Positions 7,864 to 16,011 of a stretch of 64,000 nucleotides of DNA are shown piece after piece. Below the pieces are notes generated by a model, which did no database searches, was not told the DNA's origin, and saw only the letters and a list, made by a program, of their open reading frames with translations. Origin of the DNA: Oscillospiraceae bacterium (GTDB lineage Bacteria; Bacillota; Clostridia; UMGS1810); the NCBI GenBank assembly GCA_015068975.1, contig SVJM01000001.1, forward strand, positions 62,001-126,000, given 5' to 3'. The translations under genes were made by a program, and so were the position numbers. Position 1 is the first letter of the stretch, and every line of letters starts with the position of its first letter.

Positions 7864-9651
7864 TTGGCGAAGGAAGCAAAGCTTTTTAAATCCAGTGTAC
7901 GTTATAAGATTATGGCGATGTTTGTACTGCTTACAATATCGGTAATCATTATCATCGGTACATTTATGATTAACCGAATAGACAGGTTTTATAATGATGA
8001 GTTTGAGACATTGATGACCAATGTGTTCAATGAAGACTTCCAGAGAGAGCTTGATACCAAGCTTTCGGGAGAGGATCCTCTATCCAGTATAAACTCAAGT
8101 ATAACTGCATATCTTGGGCAGCTGGGTATTGACTCCTTCAGAAACTATTATATCCTTGATGCATTCAGCGGAAAGGCGCTTATTTCATCAAACAGCGATC
8201 TGGCAAAGACTCTTATTGCATCACCGAATATTATTGCTGCCATGAACGGAAAAATTGGCGATATATCAAGCTATGCATCAGACTATATGGACTATGGTGT
8301 GCCTGTCAGAAGCGGTGGTGATACCAAGTATATTGTATACATAAAGGACTCCAAGGAAGAGGTTGACGATATGGTCAACAATATTCTTTCTATTATCTTT
8401 ATGGCGTTGGGACTGGGTATTATTATATCAATTGCCTTTGGTTTTCTTCTTTCAAAGACAATTATTTCTCCTATTTCTTCTCTGACACAGAAGGCTCAGA
8501 GAATCACATCGGGAGACTTCGGTGACACAATAGAAGTAAATTCCTCTGACGAAATAGGTCAGCTTACCAAAACCTTCAATGATATGGCTGTGGAGCTTAA
8601 CCAGACTCTTGGCGAGATCAAGGGAGAAAGAGATAAGGTAGAGACCATCCTTCGTCATATGGCAGACGGTATTATGGCGTTTGATAATCATGGCAAAATC
8701 ATACACATCAACCCTGCTGCCAAAAAAATCCTTGGCTATGACAAGGTGGAAAAGATGCATTTTAACGACATATTCAAGCCCACAGAGCTTACTATCACAA
8801 GAGTAATGTTTTCCGGTGAATATGAAGCTATAGAGAAGCAAATGGAGCTTGGCGAAAAGGGAATCAAGCTGGTATTTGCCAAGTTTAAGACAGAGGATAC
8901 GCCCGGTGGAGTTGTGGTTGTTATCCAGGATATCACACAGCAACAGAAGCTTGAGAACTCACGTAGAGAGTTTGTTGCCAATGTATCTCATGAGTTGAGA
9001 ACTCCTCTTACTACTGTAAAGGGCTATGTGGAAACAATGATGGATTCTGTGGAAGAGAACGATATAGACAAGGATATGTTCTCCACATTTTTGGGTACAG
9101 TAAACAAAGAAACTGACAGAATGACCCGACTTGTAAAGGATCTTCTTACTCTTTCCAAACTTGACTACGGTCACAGAGAGCTTAAGAAGGAAGATGTGGA
9201 TGTATCTCATCTTGTAATGGGCGTTGTGGAAAGGATGAAAATCAACGCTTCTTCCAAAAATGTAAGACTTATCTATGAGCCCACAAATCAGCTTCCTATC
9301 ATCATGGGAGACAAGGACAGGCTTGAACAGGTAATTGTAAATATTATTTCCAATGCTATCAAATACACACCTGGCGGCGAGGGAGAAGTATTTGTTTCTA
9401 CCGGAAGAATGTATCAGAATGTATACATAAAGATCAAGGACAATGGTATGGGTATACCTAAGGATGATCTTCCTCACGTGTTTGAGAGATTTTACAGAGT
9501 GGACAAAGCAAGGTCACGTGAGCAGGGTGGTACAGGTCTGGGTCTTGCCATTTCCAATGAGATTGTCAAGGAGCATGGCGGAAAGATCACCATTTCCAGT
9601 GACTATGGTGTTGGCACAGAAGTGATAATTATGCTTCCTGTAGATGAATAA
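7864..9651 (+). CDS. walK: Sensor histidine kinase WalK
   Basis: Membrane kinase partner of WalR that senses the state of the cell wall. Order in the 595-residue protein: membrane helix (about 13-35), extracellular sensor loop of about 135 residues, second helix (about 172-197), HAMP, PAS (about 258-360), HisKA with His376 in VSHELRTPL, and a HATPase domain with NIISNAIKYTP, DNGMGIP, FERFYRVD and GGTGLGLAI. This is the full WalK layout. The start is a TTG at 7864, 8 nt after GGGGG; an upstream TTG at 7840 has no ribosome site. It follows walR by 33 nt. Confidence 0.92.
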   Translation: MAKEAKLFKSSVRYKIMAMFVLLTISVIIIIGTFMINRIDRFYNDEFETLMTNVFNEDFQRELDTKLSGEDPLSSINSSITAYLGQLGIDSFRNYYILDAFSGKALISSNSDLAKTLIASPNIIAAMNGKIGDISSYASDYMDYGVPVRSGGDTKYIVYIKDSKEEVDDMVNNILSIIFMALGLGIIISIAFGFLLSKTIISPISSLTQKAQRITSGDFGDTIEVNSSDEIGQLTKTFNDMAVELNQTLGEIKGERDKVETILRHMADGIMAFDNHGKIIHINPAAKKILGYDKVEKMHFNDIFKPTELTITRVMFSGEYEAIEKQMELGEKGIKLVFAKFKTEDTPGGVVVVIQDITQQQKLENSRREFVANVSHELRTPLTTVKGYVETMMDSVEENDIDKDMFSTFLGTVNKETDRMTRLVKDLLTLSKLDYGHRELKKEDVDVSHLVMGVVERMKINASSKNVRLIYEPTNQLPIIMGDKDRLEQVIVNIISNAIKYTPGGEGEVFVSTGRMYQNVYIKIKDNGMGIPKDDLPHVFERFYRVDKARSREQGGTGLGLAISNEIVKEHGGKITISSDYGVGTEVIIMLPVDE

Positions 9652-9664
9652 AATGTCAATCAGA

Positions 9665-9708
9665 TGTAATGACACTGTAACATTTCTGTAACAATAAGAT
9701 AGTATAAT
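9665..9708 (+). promoter_or_regulatory. Three WalR-type half-sites upstream of a -10 box
   Basis: TGTAAT (9665-9670), TGTAAC (9676-9681) and TGTAAC (9687-9692) are each separated by exactly 5 nt, fitting the published WalR box TGTWAH-N5-TGTWAH with one further half-site. TATAAT lies at 9703-9708, 10 nt after the last half-site, and there is no good -35 hexamer. That is the arrangement of an activator-dependent promoter. PhoP-type regulators use similar 11-nt-spaced repeats, so PhoP remains an alternative. Confidence 0.75.
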
Positions 9709-9765
9709 AGTATGTGTAAAAATAACGAAAAAATAAATTTCTCTTATTGCAGGAGGTAAAATATT

Positions 9766-10221
9766 ATGAAAAAAATGATTATTGCAATCCTTTGTATGAT
9801 GATTGTAGTTATCCCATTTGGTGCTATGGCTGCTCCGGAATTTGTGGGTGTTACATACGAAGGCAATACAAACGGACTCTTTACAATACTCAACCCTGAT
9901 TCTTTCAGCACAACCACATCCAACTCTACTTGTATCGTGTCTGCTGCAGGAACAAAGGGCTCTACAATGGCTGTTTATCTTTATGATGCATCCACAGGTA
10001 TGTACAGAAAGATCAATACCTATGTAAACAATGTTAAACAGAATGAAAAGGTCGTAGGAGTAAGTGGTCTTTATGCAGAGCAGGTGCTCTTAAGAAACGG
10101 TCTTAACAAAATTCTTGTATATGCTCAGTCAGGATCCAGCATCCAGACAAAGAGACTTGAGGTTACTTTGGTTTCCGATAAATTCGGTGGCAACCTTAAG
10201 GCTTATGTAATGGGCAAATAA
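9766..10221 (+). CDS. Small secreted protein in the wal operon
   Basis: Family not recognised. The 151-residue protein has a clear signal peptide (cleavage likely after AMA near residue 23) and a mature part of about 128 residues rich in Ser, Thr, Val and Tyr with alternating strands, suggesting one Ig-like or fibronectin-like beta sandwich. No catalytic motif or membrane anchor. A ribosome site AGGAGG precedes the ATG. It lies between walK and yycH but has its own promoter with three WalR-type half-sites, so it is probably a direct target of the system and may act in the wall. The N-terminal pattern GVTYEGN recalls the start of the secreted protein at 28635 (SVTYEGD), possibly the same fold. 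Confidence 0.7.
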   Translation: MKKMIIAILCMMIVVIPFGAMAAPEFVGVTYEGNTNGLFTILNPDSFSTTTSNSTCIVSAAGTKGSTMAVYLYDASTGMYRKINTYVNNVKQNEKVVGVSGLYAEQVLLRNGLNKILVYAQSGSSIQTKRLEVTLVSDKFGGNLKAYVMGK

Positions 10222-10250
10222 TATAATCTCATCGGGAGCGAGGACCGATT

Positions 10251-11678
10251 ATGAGAAAAATACACTTAAAAAACGCTGTACTGGTAGTTCTTATACTGTG
10301 CAGCGTTATTTTAGCCTTTAATACATGGACGGATGAAAAATTATGGCGTGATAACTATAATTTTTTTTCTGTTATAAAACAAAAACTGGGACTTTCGGAT
10401 GAATATGGTGCCTTTGGATCTCTTTCCAAGGAGCATCTGGCACTGCCACACAGGATTGTTGTGAATAATTCTGCCAAAAGAAGTGTTTATTATCAGAACG
10501 AAGACGGATTTGATGATGTTTTTCTTAAGGTGAAGGAAATCTTCGAAAAAGCACTGTATGAAGAAAAATACGAGAATGTTTCAGAATCTGAATGGTATGC
10601 AGCTATAAAAAACAAATCGGTTTTTGTTACTTATCCGGTAAAATATGATATCTCCATTATCGGGGATATATTCAGGATAAAAGAGCCAAAAGTACCGGTG
10701 GGTACAATGAAGGATTTTGTTATTTCCTACGGAGGCAGCTATGATGATACCCTTGGTGTGTATATCAATGACGAAAAGGATAACACATACAAGCTTTGCC
10801 ATGTGGAATATGACACCAAGAGCTTTATTGAGCTTGTAGAAGCAAATGCAAAGAATACAGTGGGAATGCTTCCCTATTCATTTGAATTAAATTTCGACAA
10901 ATCCGGTGACAGTAAACAAAACACACTTATCGGCTCAGAGGTGCTTCTGAACATTACCCCCACAACCCACAAGGCCATAATGTCATTAAATTATATTGTG
11001 ACAGACAGTGGCAAGTTCAGAAGTGATACTGTAGAGAAAATACTTAAGAGCTTTGACTATAACACAAGCTCGCCAAGAAAGTACCCCGACAATGAAGATG
11101 TGGTCTATGTAGAGAACTATTCTACTATAAGGTTCAATAAATCAGGAGTGATAGAATACAAGGCTATTGCAAATGATAAGGGTATTTCTCTTGATGTGTC
11201 AAATGCCGATAACTTAAGAGAGGTATATTCTGCCTGTCTGGGCTTTGTATCACGTTTGTGGAAGGATGTGGCACCTGATCACGAGCTTAATCTGACCGTT
11301 TCGTCAGATGTGGTGGGACTTAATAATAATTCCACATTCAAGATAACTATGAATTATTATAATGACGGATATATTATCCGTGATGATATCAATATGAGTG
11401 CAAATAACACTGTTATGAAGCATGCAGTAGAAATGGTGGTCAATTCGGGAAGGATAGTTTCTTACAGACAGGTGATGAGGCTGTACCCCGAGACAAGCCA
11501 GAATATAATGAATATTGCTACAATTGAAGCTATCGACAAGCTTTATCAGAATGAGGAGTTTTTGCAGAGTAAGGTGGTCACAAGTATCACTCCTGCATAT
11601 ACCTTTGATGAAGAAGGTAACTGCATTATGACTTATGTGGCAACAGATGACAAAAACAGAGAATTTCTTTTGAAATAA
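10251..11678 (+). CDS. yycH: YycH-like regulator of WalK
   Basis: In Bacillus, YycH is a membrane-attached extracytoplasmic protein that, with YycI, modulates WalK. The 475-residue protein has one N-terminal membrane helix (about 8-26) followed by NTWTDEKLW and a long extracellular part with no catalytic signature. Sequence divergence from Bacillus YycH is high; the call rests on topology, length (about 450 is usual), a YycI-like gene directly downstream and walRK upstream. It starts at ATG 10251 and sits about 30 nt after the small secreted protein. Confidence 0.7.
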   Translation: MRKIHLKNAVLVVLILCSVILAFNTWTDEKLWRDNYNFFSVIKQKLGLSDEYGAFGSLSKEHLALPHRIVVNNSAKRSVYYQNEDGFDDVFLKVKEIFEKALYEEKYENVSESEWYAAIKNKSVFVTYPVKYDISIIGDIFRIKEPKVPVGTMKDFVISYGGSYDDTLGVYINDEKDNTYKLCHVEYDTKSFIELVEANAKNTVGMLPYSFELNFDKSGDSKQNTLIGSEVLLNITPTTHKAIMSLNYIVTDSGKFRSDTVEKILKSFDYNTSSPRKYPDNEDVVYVENYSTIRFNKSGVIEYKAIANDKGISLDVSNADNLREVYSACLGFVSRLWKDVAPDHELNLTVSSDVVGLNNNSTFKITMNYYNDGYIIRDDINMSANNTVMKHAVEMVVNSGRIVSYRQVMRLYPETSQNIMNIATIEAIDKLYQNEEFLQSKVVTSITPAYTFDEEGNCIMTYVATDDKNREFLLK

Positions 11679-11710
11679 AATTTTTGATTTGATAAGGAAG
11701 GAGAAAATGT

Positions 11711-12454
11711 ATGAACTGGAATAAGCTGAAAACATTTCTTATTGTTCTTTTTTCTGCATTAAATATTATCCTTATCATTACTATGCTTACGAAGGATTAC
11801 AAAGAAGCAGTGATACCTCAGCAGACCATACAGGATACTGTGGATGTGCTCAAAAAACGAGGAATAACCATAGACAAGGCTATTATCCCCGAGCGATCCA
11901 AAAATATGGAAGGCTTTGCTATGCAGACCCTTAAGCTGGATTCTCCAGAGGCAAAGGTCACATACCCCGGTGGGGAGCTGTTTGAGATAACAGTTTCTCA
12001 GAAGATAAGCTCTCTGAAGGAATTGACATCTCTTCTGGAAAGACTGGGTATCCAATACACAGAGTTTGTATCAGATATCAAGAATCTGAAGCAACTAAAG
12101 GCTGTGGAAACAATCGATGATTTCAGAATATTCGGAAATTTTCTTGATGTGAGTGTCACAGCGGACAAAGTGAATATTAAGGGAAAATGGCTTGTACCTT
12201 CCGGAGTAGAAGGAGAAGATGAGGATAAGGCAGAGCCTTGCCAGGTCACAAGCATTCTCATAGAGTTTATATCAAATCCTGACAGACCTCAGGGCAAGAT
12301 AAAGATAAAGAATATGGAGTTCGGGTATTTTGCACCGGGATACACTCTTGCAGAAAAGGTTCAGTCATTCATCGTTGTACCTTGCTGGGAAATATCTCTT
12401 GACACAGGAGAGAAATTCTATTATGATGCAAGAAACGGAGAATATCTCAGATAA
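11711..12454 (+). CDS. yycI: YycI-like regulator of WalK
   Basis: Partner of YycH in tuning the WalK sensor. The 247-residue protein starts [14 protein letters not shown], very typical of YycI, with one membrane helix (about 7-27) and an extracellular domain of about 215 residues ending [23 protein letters not shown] lies just before the start. Size and position after yycH fit the wal operon. No yycJ homologue follows; ybaB comes next instead. Confidence 0.78.
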   Translation: MNWNKLKTFLIVLFSALNIILIITMLTKDYKEAVIPQQTIQDTVDVLKKRGITIDKAIIPERSKNMEGFAMQTLKLDSPEAKVTYPGGELFEITVSQKISSLKELTSLLERLGIQYTEFVSDIKNLKQLKAVETIDDFRIFGNFLDVSVTADKVNIKGKWLVPSGVEGEDEDKAEPCQVTSILIEFISNPDRPQGKIKIKNMEFGYFAPGYTLAEKVQSFIVVPCWEISLDTGEKFYYDARNGEYLR

Positions 12455-12486
12455 TAATATCAAATCACTTTAAGGAGGATACAAAA

Positions 12487-12840
12487 ATGGCAAAAGGCGG
12501 AAGATTTCCCATGGGAGGCATGGGCGGAATGGGCAATATGAGCTCAATGATAAAGCAGGCACAGAAGATGCAGCAGGATATGCTCAAGATGCAGGAAGAA
12601 ATGGAGCAGACATGCTATGAAGCATCATCAGGTGGCGGTGCTGTAACAGTGAAGATGTCTGGCAAAAAGGAGCTTCAGGAAATTAAACTAAAGCCCGAAG
12701 TAGTAGATCCTGATGATATAGAAATGCTTGAAGACCTTATCCTTGTGGCAGTAAATGACGCAATGAAAAAGGTGGATGATGAAAATCAGTCACAGATGTC
12801 CAAGCTTACAGGTGGGATGAGTATACCGGGACTGTTTTGA
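12487..12840 (+). CDS. ybaB: YbaB/EbfC family nucleoid-associated protein
   Basis: Small dimeric DNA-binding protein. The 117-residue sequence begins with a Gly/Met-rich tail, then [19 protein letters not shown], the usual helical start, then [22 protein letters not shown], the family core, and a conserved C-terminal helix with [20 protein letters not shown] precedes the ATG. In many genomes this gene follows dnaX and precedes recR; here it is at the end of the wal operon, 32 nt after yycI, and is followed by a terminator. Confidence 0.92.
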   Translation: MAKGGRFPMGGMGGMGNMSSMIKQAQKMQQDMLKMQEEMEQTCYEASSGGGAVTVKMSGKKELQEIKLKPEVVDPDDIEMLEDLILVAVNDAMKKVDDENQSQMSKLTGGMSIPGLF

Positions 12841-12910
12841 GTTCATTACAAAAATTATTTTTGTGCGGTTTTATAAGATAAATTTTTGAAAAAAGTTCAA
12901 AAAAATACTC

Positions 12911-12945
12911 GTGAATACACAAAGTATTCACTCCGTTTTTTTCTT
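12911..12945 (+). terminator. Probable terminator after ybaB
   Basis: 8-bp stem GTGAATAC/GTATTCAC (12911-12918 with 12924-12931), then a T-rich run. Confidence 0.65.
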
Positions 12946-13123
12946 CTTTTTTGAAAAAATTTATTCTTCTAAAACAATTACAATGTCATAAAATTAGAAT
13001 GTATATTTACGCACAACATAATTTTTGTAATTCACATGCGTAATGCAAAAATTTTTGTTGCAGAAAAAGGTATAGAATAAGCTAATATTAAAAACATACA
13101 AACTTACAAATAATTTATTATGT

Positions 13124-13160
13124 AGAAAATATTGCATATTGTGCAATATTTTCTTTTTTA
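13124..13160 (+). terminator. Terminator-like hairpin at the head of a composite repeat
   Basis: 13-bp stem (13124-13136 with 13142-13154) and T-run. It is nearly the same in position and flanks as the hairpin at 55510, and precedes a nested-hairpin repeat. Confidence 0.6.
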
Positions 13161-13178
13161 TGTGCCTTTTTACTTCGG

Positions 13179-13226
13179 ACAAACTTCACCATCGTGGTAT
13201 AAACATACAACTTCGGTTCAGTTTGT
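13179..13226. repeat. Nested-hairpin dispersed repeat, copy at 13.2 kb
   Basis: Outer arms ACAAACT (13179-13185) and AGTTTGT (13220-13226) around GTAT-AAAC-ATAC (13197-13208). Followed by CC and a TTTTTCCTAT tail as at 5.5 kb. Confidence 0.75.
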
Positions 13227-13392
13227 CCGATATGAACAATTTTTCCTATTCCTTATATTTACTAAAACAATTACAATGTCATAAAATCAAAATGTATATT
13301 TACGCACAACATAGTTTTTGTAATTCACATGTGGGATGCAAAAATTGTTTAGATTCCTTTGTTTACTAAGAAAAATTTTTGTATTTCAGAAG

Positions 13393-13424
13393 AGAAGCTT
13401 CATTTATGTGAAGCTTCTTTTTTG
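13393..13424 (+). terminator. Intrinsic terminator upstream of the PHP gene
   Basis: 10-bp stem AGAAGCTTCA/TGAAGCTTCT (13393-13402, 13409-13418) and T-run. Confidence 0.75.
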
Positions 13425-13453
13425 TTGCAAAAAATAAGAAAAAGTGTTATTAT
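13425..13453 (+). promoter_or_regulatory. Predicted promoter for the PHP gene
   Basis: TTGCAA and TATTAT with a 17-nt spacer, about 40 nt before the start codon. Confidence 0.5.
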
Positions 13454-13490
13454 GTGATAGATGATAAACAGTTTTGAAAGAAGGATATAT

Positions 13491-14513
13491 ATGAGAAAAT
13501 ATTTATTGCCAAAAGAAGGTACATTTTATAAGGCAAATCTTCATTGTCACACTACTGTGACAGACGGCAAGTTAAGCCCTGAAGAAATAAAGAAAGAATA
13601 TATGAAGAAGGGATACTCTGTTGTGGCATATACAGACCACAATGTATTTCTTGATTATCAGCACCTTACTGACGAAAAATTTGTTGCATTAAATGGTGTT
13701 GAGTCAAATACCCCTGCAGATGGCGGAGGACCACTAAGTAAGGATTCCAAGGTATGCCATTTCTGTGCCATAGCAAAGGACAAGACAAACTTAATTCTTC
13801 CTTGCTACCACAGAGAGAAGTATTTCCACGTGGGAAATGCAGAAAGCTACAGAAGTCAGGTAAAGTTTGATGAATCTGAGCCTGATTATGAAAGATATCA
13901 CTGTCTTGCCTGTGTCAACGATATGATGCAGAGATTTAAGTCAGCAGGATTCTTTGTTACATACAATCACCCGGGATGGTCTCTTGAAAGATACCCTGAC
14001 TATATCGGATACCGTCATATGGATGCTATAGAAATTTATAATGGATCCTGTATCCACTCAGGCTATGCTGATTATAATTCCAAGGAATATGACGACTTCC
14101 TTATGAAAGGAAGAAGAATATTCTGTGTGGGTGCAGATGACAATCACAACAGATTTCCCATTGATAGTGCAGACTGTGAATCATTCCGTGCTTTCACAAT
14201 GCTAAAGGCAAAAAGCCTTACATATGAAGGAATAATAGAAGCTCTCGAAAATGGTAACTTCTATGCTTCACAAGGACCTGAAATATATGAGCTTTATTAT
14301 GAGGATTCAAAGATTTATGTAAAGACTTCTGATTGTGAAAGAATCACAATGTCTGCAAATGGCAGAAGAAATCAGACTGTGAGAAATCAGGGAAAAGGTC
14401 TTACAGAAGGGGTATTTCAGGTAACTCCCGATGACGGATACATAAGAATAACCGTAATGGATAAATATGGAAAGACCGCAAGCAGCAATGGATATTTTGT
14501 GGATGAATTTTAA
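13491..14513 (+). CDS. PHP-domain metallohydrolase (CehA/McbA-like)
   Basis: Members of the PHP superfamily hydrolyse phosphoesters and related bonds with a multi-metal site. The 340-residue cytosolic protein shows LHCHTTVTDGKLSPEE (first metal motif), YTDHNVF (second), YNHPGW (third) and GADDNHN (fourth), so all main metal ligands seem present. A beta-rich C-terminal part (about 265-340) resembles the small C-terminal domain of the CehA/McbA subgroup. Start 13491 follows AGAAGGA; an upstream ATG at 13461 lacks a ribosome site. It stands before the RpiR-type regulator gene with a terminator between, so a joint pathway is uncertain. Substrate unknown. Confidence 0.8.
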   Translation: MRKYLLPKEGTFYKANLHCHTTVTDGKLSPEEIKKEYMKKGYSVVAYTDHNVFLDYQHLTDEKFVALNGVESNTPADGGGPLSKDSKVCHFCAIAKDKTNLILPCYHREKYFHVGNAESYRSQVKFDESEPDYERYHCLACVNDMMQRFKSAGFFVTYNHPGWSLERYPDYIGYRHMDAIEIYNGSCIHSGYADYNSKEYDDFLMKGRRIFCVGADDNHNRFPIDSADCESFRAFTMLKAKSLTYEGIIEALENGNFYASQGPEIYELYYEDSKIYVKTSDCERITMSANGRRNQTVRNQGKGLTEGVFQVTPDDGYIRITVMDKYGKTASSNGYFVDEF

Positions 14514-14525
14514 ATAACTCTATGC

Positions 14526-14566
14526 AAAATTACCCCATTAGGGACCGTCCCCAATGGGGTAATTTT
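14526..14566. terminator. Bidirectional terminator with GGGACCGTCCC core
   Basis: 14-bp stem (14526-14539 with 14553-14566) whose loop region reads GGGACCGTCCC. One of four such elements in the window (others at 22405, 48016 and 51948). Confidence 0.8.
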
Positions 14567-14572
14567 GTTTGG

Positions 14573-14601
14573 TTGACATCATCTGGAAACAATGATATTA
14601 T
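14573..14601 (+). promoter_or_regulatory. Predicted promoter for the RpiR-type regulator
   Basis: TTGACA and TATTAT with a 17-nt spacer, about 33 nt before the start codon. Confidence 0.6.
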
Positions 14602-14633
14602 TAGTATGATACAGTAATGAAAAGAGTGATTAT

Positions 14634-15497
14634 ATGCCAAAGAAACAGTGTTTATCTGAAATAAAAAGAAAGTATTCTGTCCTTACATCGGTAGAAAAGA
14701 AAATTGCTGATTATGTTCTCAAAAACCCATCAAAAGTGGTAAATATGTCAGTAAGAGATATTTCAAAGGAAGCAGATGTAGTAAATTCTGCTGTGATCAG
14801 ATTTTGTAAATCTGTAGGATTTGAAGGCTTTCCTGAAATGAAAATAGCACTTGCTATGGAAAATACAAAAAACGAAGAGCTTAACTTCAACCCCTATGTT
14901 TCAAAGGATGACAAGGAAGAAGAAGTGCTTAAGAAGATTTTTTCTGCAAATGTGAAGGCTTTGAGAGATACCCTTGAAGGTGTGGATAAAAAAGCCTTCA
15001 AAAAGGCGATTTCTCTTATAAATTCTGCAGAAAAAATATTTATCTATGGTATAGGTACATCAGCTTTTCTTGCAAATGAATTTCAGTACAGACTATTGCT
15101 TTTAGGATACAATGCCCATGTGTTTACCGATGCGGTAAAAATGAGAACAGCATCTATCATTATAGGAAAAAATGACCTTGTGATAGGCATTTCCCACACA
15201 GGAAGGACTTCCTTTGTGTGTGATTCGGTTAAGTGTGCCAAGGATAATGGCGCAAAGACCTTGTGTATCACAAGTATTGAGAAAAGTACACTTTATGATA
15301 TGTGTGATGTAGGGCTTGTCACCACATCAGATGAGATAAACTATCCTGTGGAAGCTTTAAGTGCAAGAATAGCACAGTTAAGTCTCCTTGAATCAATCAC
15401 TGCGGCAGTATCCCTTAAGTCCTATGAGGATGCAAATGATAAGATGCTTAAATGTCATGAAGTGGTGAATACTATGAGATATAAGCCAAAAAAATAA
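14634..15497 (+). CDS. MurR/RpiR family transcriptional regulator
   Basis: Sugar-phosphate-responsive regulator. The 287-residue protein has an N-terminal RpiR helix-turn-helix (about 1-80; VRDISKEADVVNSAVIRFCKSVGFEGF is the core region) and a C-terminal SIS sugar-isomerase-like domain (about 125-260) with GIGTSAFLANEF and ISHTGRT, the usual phosphosugar-binding loops. Length is typical. Its own promoter lies upstream and a strong bidirectional terminator follows. The ligand cannot be read from sequence; neighbours give no sugar pathway, and the nearest gene on the same strand encodes a PHP hydrolase. Confidence 0.88.
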   Translation: MPKKQCLSEIKRKYSVLTSVEKKIADYVLKNPSKVVNMSVRDISKEADVVNSAVIRFCKSVGFEGFPEMKIALAMENTKNEELNFNPYVSKDDKEEEVLKKIFSANVKALRDTLEGVDKKAFKKAISLINSAEKIFIYGIGTSAFLANEFQYRLLLLGYNAHVFTDAVKMRTASIIIGKNDLVIGISHTGRTSFVCDSVKCAKDNGAKTLCITSIEKSTLYDMCDVGLVTTSDEINYPVEALSARIAQLSLLESITAAVSLKSYEDANDKMLKCHEVVNTMRYKPKK

Positions 15498-15521
15498 AAA
15501 TATAAAATTTAGCATAACTAC

Positions 15522-15563
15522 AAAACTGCACCGGAAGGGAAGATCCCTTTCGGTGCAGTTTTT
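15522..15563. terminator. Bidirectional terminator between convergent genes
   Basis: 12-bp stem AAAACTGCACCG/CGGTGCAGTTTT (15522-15533 with 15551-15562), serving the rpiR-type gene and the opposing small membrane gene. Confidence 0.85.
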
Positions 15564-15585
15564 AAGGGGGAGAGATATTATTTAC

Positions 15586-15846
15586 TTATGCAGCAATATG
15601 TGGTTGTCTTATTCTTTTTACAGGGAGATTGTTTACTTTAGCATTGGATTTCTTTGGAGATTGCAGCATACTGTTTATGAGAGCTTTGCCGGAATGACCC
15701 ACCAATATAAGTGCTATTCCCGAAAGAGTGAAGGTAAATATTTCTGACAATGTGACATTTCCCACGTCCGATCCGCCTGCTGTACCCAGTATCATAAATA
15801 CTCCTGATGCTATAATAAGATTAAACAAAAAATTAACTTTTTTCAT
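15586..15846 (-). CDS. Small two-helix membrane protein
   Basis: Not recognised. The 86-residue protein has two hydrophobic segments (about 6-24 and 34-52) joined by a short Gly/Ser loop, and a basic, probably cytosolic tail. An AAAAGGAG site lies 8-9 nt before the ATG on the minus strand, supporting a real gene despite its size. It converges on the RpiR-type regulator through a shared terminator and is divergent from mutS2. No motif suggests a role. Confidence 0.65.
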   Translation of the reverse strand: MKKVNFLFNLIIASGVFMILGTAGGSDVGNVTLSEIFTFTLSGIALILVGHSGKALINSMLQSPKKSNAKVNNLPVKRIRQPHIAA

Positions 15847-15940
15847 TTGTTTTCGCTCCTTTTTATTTGGTATGGTTTAAGTTTATATGATTCACTATCC
15901 CATAAAAAGGACAATTGAAAGAAAAATTTGCCCAAAATCA

Positions 15941-15970
15941 TTGCATAACACCTATTCTCTGTGATATACT
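15941..15970 (+). promoter_or_regulatory. Predicted promoter for mutS2
   Basis: TTGCAT and TATACT with an 18-nt spacer, about 42 nt before the start codon. Confidence 0.55.
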
Positions 15971-16011
15971 CTATATAATCGATATAACAGTACAAAAAAG
16001 GACGGATTTTT

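Larger units (their letters stand above)
12969..13349. repeat. Two direct copies of an about 88-bp repeat
   Basis: Positions 12969-13056 and 13262-13349 are near-identical, offset by 293 nt, both starting CTAAAACAATTACAATGTC and containing TACGCACAACATA. Between them lie a terminator hairpin and a nested-hairpin repeat. No plausible gene occupies 12841-13490. Confidence 0.85.

Noticed and set aside
7138-9651. Two-component pair read as PhoPR
   Set aside because: The kinase has HAMP plus PAS and the operon includes YycH- and YycI-like genes, which fits WalRK better; PhoPR cannot be fully excluded.
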